DNA of 64,000 bases from Pseudomonadota bacterium. GTDB taxonomy: Bacteria; Pseudomonadota; Gammaproteobacteria; Xanthomonadales; Xanthomonadaceae. The notes beneath the pieces are model-generated. The model saw nothing but the letters and a program-made list of their open reading frames with translations, was not told where the DNA came from and made no database searches. The DNA is taken from contig JAEWGI010000053.1 of NCBI GenBank assembly GCA_023388355.1, forward strand, positions 1 through 64,000, read 5' to 3'. This document shows positions 58,982 through 64,000 of the stretch, in pieces. Positions within the stretch are counted from its first letter, which is position 1. Each line of letters begins with the position of its first letter. The position numbers and the translations under genes were made by a program.

Positions 58982-61148
58982 CCCCCGCACATTGTTCGCG
59001 ACCGTCCGCGCGCGGCTGGAAGGCCGCCCGGACAGCGAGCATGCACAGGCGCTGGTGCGCCTGATCATCGCATCGCTGATCCTGACCTACCTGACCCTGC
59101 TCTCGTTCGGCGGCCACGGCGCGGACGTCGACCGCATGCTGAAGGTGATGGCGGCCGAGGTGGTGGTGGCCGCGGGCATCATGGCCGCCATCCTGGCCCG
59201 GCCGGGCGTGTCGCACCTGCGGCGCTGGGTCGGCATGATCACCGACTACGCGACGCTGGCGACGCTGATGCTGCTCAGCGCGCCGGAGCTGTCGCCGCTG
59301 TACGTGATCATCCTGTGGGTCACGATCGGCAACGGCATGCGCTACGGCCGTCGCTACCTGGCCTCGGCCTCGGCGCTGGCGGCGCTGTCGTTCCTGGCCG
59401 TGATCACGTTCTCCGACTACTGGCAGCAGCAGCGCTACCTCGCCGCCGGGCTGCTGATCGGCCTGATTGCCGTGCCGATGTACCTGTCCTCGCTGCTGCG
59501 CGACCTGAACCGGGTGACCGAGGAGGCCAAGCGCGCCAACGAGGCCAAGTCGCGCTTCCTGGCCAGCATGAGCCACGAGTTCCGTTCACCCCTGAACGGC
59601 ATCATCGGAATGTCCGAGCTGCTCAGGAACATGAAGCTGGATGCGGAACAGCGCGAGTGCGCCGAAGTCATCCACACCTCGGCGCACAGCCTGCTGCTGC
59701 TGGTCGACGACGTGCTCGACATCTCCGCGATCGAGGCCGGCAAGCTCAAGCGCAAGGATGCCGATTTCGAACTGCCCGAAGTGCTCGCGCGCGTGCGCCA
59801 GATGCTGCAGCCGCAGGCTGAGGCCAAGTCGCTGCAGCTGACGGTCGACACGGACGGCCGGGTGCCGCCGAGCCTGCACGGCGATGGCGCCTACCTGACC
59901 CAGATCCTGCTCAACCTGGTGCACAACGCGATCAAGTTCACCTCGCGCGGCTCGGTCGCGCTGCGCGTGAGCCTGCTCGACGGGGGCGCCGGCACCGCGC
60001 GCCTGCGCTTCTCGGTGCGCGATACCGGGATCGGGATCCCGGACGAGCACAAGCAGCGGATCTTCCAGGCCTTCGAACAGGTCGACTCGGGCCCGAGCCG
60101 GCGCTTCGGAGGCACTGGCCTGGGCACCACCATCGCGCAGACGCTGGCGCGGCTGATGGGCGGCGAGCTGGGGCTGGACGACAACGCGGGCGGCGGCAGC
60201 CACTTCTGGGCCGACATTCCGTTCGAGGTGCGAGCGGTCGAGGCCGACCCGGTGCACGCGGGCGGCGCCGGCAACGTCGTGGCGTTCGACGATCCGTTCG
60301 TGCGCCACCGCGCCCGGGTGCGCAGCCTGCGCGTCCTGGTGGCCGACGACCAGCATGCCAACCGCCGCGTCCTGGTGCGGATCCTGGAGAAGGCCGGGCA
60401 TACGGTGCTGACCGCCACCAACGGTGACGAAGCGCTCGACCGGCTCGAAGGCGGCGGGATCGACCTGGCGATCCTCGACATGCACATGCCGCAGGTCAGC
60501 GGCATCGACGTGATCAAGCACCTGCGCTTCATGCAGGCCGGCGGTCCGCGCACGCCGAGCATCGTGCTCAGCGCGGACGCCACGCCGCAGGCGGCCGAGC
60601 AGGCGACGGAAGCCGGCGCGCGCGCCTTCCTGACCAAGCCGGTGGCGGTGGCGCGACTGCTGGAAACCATTGCCGAGACGATGAAGGCCCAGGACCCGCC
60701 GGCGCAGCAGGAGACCAGGGCGGTTGCCGACCTGGTGCAGCCGGGGCCGGCGCATTCGGAGCTGCTCGAGGAGCTGGCGGAGATGGGGCTGGGCGAGGAC
60801 TTCCTCGTCTCCTTCGTCGACCAGTGCCTCAAGGATGCCGCCTCGTGCGTGGTCAACCTCGGCGACACCGCGCGGCAGCGCAACTGGAGCGAATTCCGCG
60901 ACGCCGCGCATGCGCTCAAGGGGATCGTGCAGAACCTGGGCGCCTCGGGCATGGCCGAACGCTGCCAGCAGATCATGCGCGCAGGCGATGCGTTCCTGGT
61001 GCGCGAGCACGGACGGCTGGTCGACGAACTCGGCACCCAGCTGCACGTCACCGTCCAGCAGAGCAAGCGGGAGGTGGCGCGCATCCTGCGCACCGGTTCC
61101 TCAGGGGATGCCGAACATGGCGGCGGGTCGAGGCCCGACGCATCCTGA
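58974..61148 (+). CDS. rpfC: Hybrid sensor kinase RpfC, receptor of diffusible signal factor
   Basis: 724 residues. About five membrane helices lie in residues 20-175 (LIIASLILTYLTLLSFG to LAAGLLIGLIAVPMYLSS). The HisKA domain has SMSHEFRSPLNGIIG with His201, the ATPase domain has NLVHNAIKFTSRG and GTGLGTTIAQTLA, the receiver has LAILDMHMPQVSG with Asp502, and the HPt domain has AAHALKGIVQNLG with His646. These correspond to the known His-Asp-His residues of Xanthomonas RpfC. GTG 58974 overlaps rpfG. The kinase also binds RpfF and limits signal synthesis in Xanthomonas. It is convergent with rpfF, 42 bases apart. Confidence 0.94.
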   Translation: MNSPRTLFATVRARLEGRPDSEHAQALVRLIIASLILTYLTLLSFGGHGADVDRMLKVMAAEVVVAAGIMAAILARPGVSHLRRWVGMITDYATLATLMLLSAPELSPLYVIILWVTIGNGMRYGRRYLASASALAALSFLAVITFSDYWQQQRYLAAGLLIGLIAVPMYLSSLLRDLNRVTEEAKRANEAKSRFLASMSHEFRSPLNGIIGMSELLRNMKLDAEQRECAEVIHTSAHSLLLLVDDVLDISAIEAGKLKRKDADFELPEVLARVRQMLQPQAEAKSLQLTVDTDGRVPPSLHGDGAYLTQILLNLVHNAIKFTSRGSVALRVSLLDGGAGTARLRFSVRDTGIGIPDEHKQRIFQAFEQVDSGPSRRFGGTGLGTTIAQTLARLMGGELGLDDNAGGGSHFWADIPFEVRAVEADPVHAGGAGNVVAFDDPFVRHRARVRSLRVLVADDQHANRRVLVRILEKAGHTVLTATNGDEALDRLEGGGIDLAILDMHMPQVSGIDVIKHLRFMQAGGPRTPSIVLSADATPQAAEQATEAGARAFLTKPVAVARLLETIAETMKAQDPPAQQETRAVADLVQPGPAHSELLEELAEMGLGEDFLVSFVDQCLKDAASCVVNLGDTARQRNWSEFRDAAHALKGIVQNLGASGMAERCQQIMRAGDAFLVREHGRLVDELGTQLHVTVQQSKREVARILRTGSSGDAEHGGGSRPDAS

Positions 61149-61190
61149 AACACTTCGGGCGGCGTCCCCTCGCGCAATGCCCGCGACGGC

Positions 61191-62090
61191 CTAGCCGGCC
61201 ATGCTGACCTGGGCCGCGCCATGGTTGCCGGCGGCACGCTTCTGCTGCGCACGCACCAGCCGTTCCATCGTCCGCAGGCCGCGGTCATTGAGCCGCATTG
61301 CCGCGTCGACCCACTGGGTGGTGACCGACAGCAGCTCCTCGAGGCTGACCGGATTGCAGGCCTGGCGCACGCTGTTCATCGAACGCAGCGCGTTGCCGAT
61401 GCGCTTGTGTCTGCGGACCAGCTCGCGCGCGGCGTTCAGGCCTTCGCCCCTGGGAACGACCATGTCGACCACGCCCATCTCCAGCAGCTCCTGCGCGCCG
61501 TACACGCGAGCGTCGAGCATCATCCGCTCCGCGCGCGCGGGCGTGACCCGGCGGGTGAGGAAGGTGTACGCGCCCATGCCCGGGAACAGGTCGAACAGGA
61601 CCTCCGGGAACCCCATTCCGGCCCCGTCCTCCATGATGATCGTGTTGCAGCACAGGGCCGACTCGAAGCCGCCGCCGAGCGCGTCGCCCTGGACCACGGC
61701 GATGGAGTGGACCCGGTCCTCGTACAGGCGGGAGAAGTTGAAAGCCACCTCGACGCAGAGCTTGGCGTAGTCGAGCAGGCGGCCGCGGTTGCCGTTGCGG
61801 ATCATCTGCGAGAACAGGGCCAGGTCGCCGCCGAGGTTGAACACGTCGGAGTCCGAGGCCAGCACCAGATGATGGATGCCGGCGTGCGGATCGCTGTCCG
61901 CGGCGAGGGTCCGGCGGATGCCTTCCTGGCTGCGCTTGAGCTCGTTGAGCAGGCGCTCGGAGAAGCAGGGGTGGTAGAGCTGCGGCCGATTGGCGTGCAT
62001 GAAGCACCAGTCGACTCCGCCCGCGTCGTCACGCACGTGGCGCACGAGGGAAGAATCGACACCGAAGGACGGGGACTGGACGTTGGACAT
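61191..62090 (-). CDS. rpfF: Diffusible signal factor synthase RpfF
   Basis: 299 residues of crotonase fold. RpfF converts 3-hydroxyacyl-ACP to the cis-2-unsaturated fatty acid signal. The two catalytic glutamates are Glu143 (GDALGGGFESALCC) and Glu163 (GMGFPEVLFDLFPGMGAY), two positions from Glu141 and Glu161 of X. campestris RpfF. ATG 62090 (MSNVQSPSFGVDSSL) was chosen; the frame is open for 29 more codons upstream, across the predicted promoter and leader. It is downstream of rpfB on the same strand and convergent with rpfC. Confidence 0.95.
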   Translation of the reverse strand: MSNVQSPSFGVDSSLVRHVRDDAGGVDWCFMHANRPQLYHPCFSERLLNELKRSQEGIRRTLAADSDPHAGIHHLVLASDSDVFNLGGDLALFSQMIRNGNRGRLLDYAKLCVEVAFNFSRLYEDRVHSIAVVQGDALGGGFESALCCNTIIMEDGAGMGFPEVLFDLFPGMGAYTFLTRRVTPARAERMMLDARVYGAQELLEMGVVDMVVPRGEGLNAARELVRRHKRIGNALRSMNSVRQACNPVSLEELLSVTTQWVDAAMRLNDRGLRTMERLVRAQQKRAAGNHGAAQVSMAG

Positions 62091-62137
62091 GGCACGGGCT
62101 CCGACTGGCGACTGGACAGGAAAGGACACAACGACGA

Positions 62138-62152
62138 CCTCGCGAAGCGAGG
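62138..62152 (-). promoter_or_regulatory. Short hairpin in the rpfF leader
   Basis: Six-base arms CCTCGC and GCGAGG enclose a three-base loop, just downstream of the predicted transcription start. It could stabilise the message 5' end or be a regulator site. Confidence 0.45.
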
Positions 62153-62159
62153 GATTTCG

Positions 62160-62187
62160 ACTATACACGCGAGTCATGTAACGTTAA
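62160..62187 (-). promoter_or_regulatory. Predicted rpfF promoter
   Basis: On the minus strand TTAACG (62187-62182) and TATAGT (62165-62160) are 16 bases apart, with four and five consensus matches. It lies 70 bases before the rpfF start and would let rpfF be expressed apart from rpfB. Confidence 0.6.
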
Positions 62188-62257
62188 GTCGAATGAAGAA
62201 GTCGTTCGTGCCGCGCCTGCGGCCGTGGTCGGATGGCGCGTCGCAAGCGGGTATGGC

Positions 62258-63934
62258 TCAGGAGGCGGCGTCCTCGCGCAGTTCGCGCCGGAGGATCTTG
62301 CCTACGTTGGTCTTGGGGAGTTCGTCACGGAATTCGACCTGCCTGGGCTGCTTGTAGCCGGTCAGGTTCTGGCGTGCATGGGCCTTGACCTGATCGGCGG
62401 TCAGGGCGGGATCCTTCTTGACGATGACCAGCTTCACCGCTTCGCCCGACCGTTCGTCCGGCACGCCGACCGCAGCGACTTCCAGCACGCCGGGCATCAT
62501 CGCGATGACATCCTCGATCTCGTTGGGATATACGTTGAAGCCGGACACCAGGATCATGTCCTTCTTGCGGTCGACGATGTAGAAGAAGCCCTGTTCGTCC
62601 ATCTTCGCCATGTCGCCGGTATGCAGCCAGCCGTCGGCGTCGATCGCCGCGGCGGTTTCCTCGGGACGGTTCCAGTAGCCCTTCATGACCTGCGGCCCGC
62701 GGACGCACAGTTCGCCGACCTCGCCGAGCGGCATCATGTTGCCGTCCTCGCCCTTGACGCAGACGTCGGTGGACGGAATCGGCAATCCGATCGAGCCGTT
62801 GTATTCCTCCAGGTCCATCGGATTGATGCAGGCGGCGGGCGAGGTTTCGGTCAGGCCATAGGCCTCCACCAGGGTAACGCCGGTGGCCTTCTTCCAGCGC
62901 TCGGCCACCGCGCGCTGCACCGCCATGCCGCCGCCCAGAGTCAGGTGCAACTGCGAGAAATCGACGTCCTCGAAGCCCGGCGTATTGAGCAGGCCGTTGA
63001 ACAGCGTGTTGACGCCGGTGATGGCGGTGAACGGCTCGCGCTTGAGTTCCTTGACGAAGCCGGGCATGTCGCGCGGGTTGGTGATCAGGATGTTCTTGGC
63101 GCCGAACTTGGTGAACACCAGGCCGTTCGCGGTCAGTGCGAAGATGTGGTACAGCGGCAGCGCGGTGATGATCACTTCCGCGCCCGGCCGCGCGTTGGCG
63201 CCGACCCAGGCCGACGCCTGCTGCATGTTCGCCACCAGGTTGCGGTGGGTGAGCATGGCGCCCTTGGCCACGCCGGTGGTGCCGCCTGTGTACTGCAGGA
63301 AGGCGATGTCGTCCGGCGCGATCGAGACGTCGGGCAACTGGTGCTTCTCGCCCTTGGCGAGGACCTCGCGGAAGCGCACCGCCGACGGAATGTCGTAGTC
63401 GGGCACCATCTTCTTCACGTTGCGCAGCACGAAGTTGACGATGGCGCCCTTCGGGAAGCCGAGCATGTCGCCGAGCCCGGTGGTGATCACGTGCTGCAGG
63501 GCGGAATCGGCGAGCACGTCCTGGACGGTCTTCGCGAAGTTGTCCAGCACCAGGATCACGCTGGCGCCCGAGTCCACCATCTGGTGCCTGAGCTCGCGCG
63601 CGGTGTACATCGGATTGACGTTGACCACGGTCAGCCCGGCGCGCAGCACGCCGAAGGTTGCGATCGGGTACTGCAGGCAGTTGGGCATCATGATCGCGAC
63701 GCGATCGCCCTTCTTGAGCTTGAGTTCGCCCAGCAGGTAGGCCGCGAACCTGCCGCTGAGGGTGTCGACCTCGTCGTAGCTCAGGCACTTGCCCATGTTC
63801 GAGAACGCGGGCCGGTCGCCGAACTGACGGATCGATTGATCGAGCACCGCGGGAATGGACGAATACTCGTCGACGTCGATTTCCGCGGGGACACCTGCAG
63901 GGTAGTGCGCAAGCCACGGGCGTTCGATCGTCAT
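62258..63934 (-). CDS. rpfB: Long-chain fatty-acyl-CoA ligase RpfB
   Basis: 558 residues, an ANL-superfamily adenylating enzyme of FadD type. The AMP-binding motif is LQYTGGTTGVAKGAMLTHRNL, followed by VEAYGLTETSPAA, GWLHTGDMAKMDEQGFFYI (split: LHTGDMAKMDEQGFF) and DRKKDMILVSGFNVYPNEIE, with the C-terminal catalytic lysine in LPKTNVGKILRRELRE. RpfB was linked to signal processing and turnover in Xanthomonas and acts as a fatty acyl-CoA ligase. ATG 63934 has GGAGGGA upstream. It precedes rpfF on the same strand by 167 bases. Confidence 0.94.
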   Translation of the reverse strand: MTIERPWLAHYPAGVPAEIDVDEYSSIPAVLDQSIRQFGDRPAFSNMGKCLSYDEVDTLSGRFAAYLLGELKLKKGDRVAIMMPNCLQYPIATFGVLRAGLTVVNVNPMYTARELRHQMVDSGASVILVLDNFAKTVQDVLADSALQHVITTGLGDMLGFPKGAIVNFVLRNVKKMVPDYDIPSAVRFREVLAKGEKHQLPDVSIAPDDIAFLQYTGGTTGVAKGAMLTHRNLVANMQQASAWVGANARPGAEVIITALPLYHIFALTANGLVFTKFGAKNILITNPRDMPGFVKELKREPFTAITGVNTLFNGLLNTPGFEDVDFSQLHLTLGGGMAVQRAVAERWKKATGVTLVEAYGLTETSPAACINPMDLEEYNGSIGLPIPSTDVCVKGEDGNMMPLGEVGELCVRGPQVMKGYWNRPEETAAAIDADGWLHTGDMAKMDEQGFFYIVDRKKDMILVSGFNVYPNEIEDVIAMMPGVLEVAAVGVPDERSGEAVKLVIVKKDPALTADQVKAHARQNLTGYKQPRQVEFRDELPKTNVGKILRRELREDAAS

Positions 63935-64000
63935 TCCATCCCTCCACGGAAGTGTTGCGTCACGCCCAGCGATACTGGCCGGTACGGTATGGATTGGAGC

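Overview
The window is high-GC chromosomal DNA from a member of the Xanthomonadaceae (gammaproteobacteria), most like a Lysobacter/Luteimonas-type genome. The evidence is the complete set of rpf quorum-sensing genes (rpfB, rpfF, rpfC, rpfG) beside lysS and prfB, with recJ, rpfE, rpfD, greA and carAB next to them, plus the Xanthomonad order dnaB-alr and hrcA-grpE-dnaK-dnaJ. The genus is an inference. No plasmid or intact prophage is visible.

Layout. (1) 1-3758 is a lower-GC accessory patch: the 3' remnant of a small gene, an alpha/beta-hydrolase with a GHSAG nucleophile, a cysteine-rich secreted protein, a decayed IS5-type transposase, and an intact exported protein whose C-terminus matches the 5' remnant. 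It looks like a reshuffled effector/immunity-type locus, but no function is proven. (2) 4057-5096 holds two uncharacterised proteins. (3) 5204-14982 is the metY-rimP-nusA-infB-rbfA-truB-rpsO-pnp transcription/translation/RNA-decay cluster, with a strong promoter before metY, a terminator hairpin between metY and rimP, and terminators after rpsO and pnp. (4) 15036-23099 carries a hairpin-rich repeat, dnaB behind a consensus DnaA box, alr, a photolyase, an OmpA-type lipoprotein, and an APC permease overlapping a predicted lipoprotein methyltransferase. (5) 23416-28248 has ssrA (tmRNA), a CHASE-domain histidine kinase, and the smpB/ratA-rnfH/bamE/fur neighbourhood. (6) 28262-36143 is a three-gene minus-strand sensory operon led by a 1812-residue soluble hybrid kinase with eight 92-residue HAMP-type repeats. 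(7) 36309-43378 has recN, tandem hairpin repeats, and hrcA-grpE-dnaK-dnaJ with an internal RpoH-like promoter. (8) 43449-49898 has dapB, an unknown gene, carA, carB and greA. (9) 49906-63934 is the rpf region: rpfE-recJ, an acyltransferase divergent from rpfD, prfB with its programmed frameshift, lysS, rpfG-rpfC, and the convergent rpfB-rpfF.

How the genes work together. RpfF makes the diffusible signal factor (a cis-2-unsaturated fatty acid). RpfB is a fatty-acyl-CoA ligase of the same pathway. RpfC senses the signal and passes phosphate to RpfG, whose HD-GYP domain degrades cyclic-di-GMP. The rest of the core is housekeeping: translation initiation and ribosome maturation, trans-translation (ssrA and smpB in one window), protein folding, carbamoyl phosphate synthesis, lysine/cell-wall synthesis and DNA repair.

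All statements rest on reading the sequence and on knowledge of named families. No database search or structure prediction was run. Start codons were chosen from ribosome-binding sites and family N-termini and are given as best estimates.
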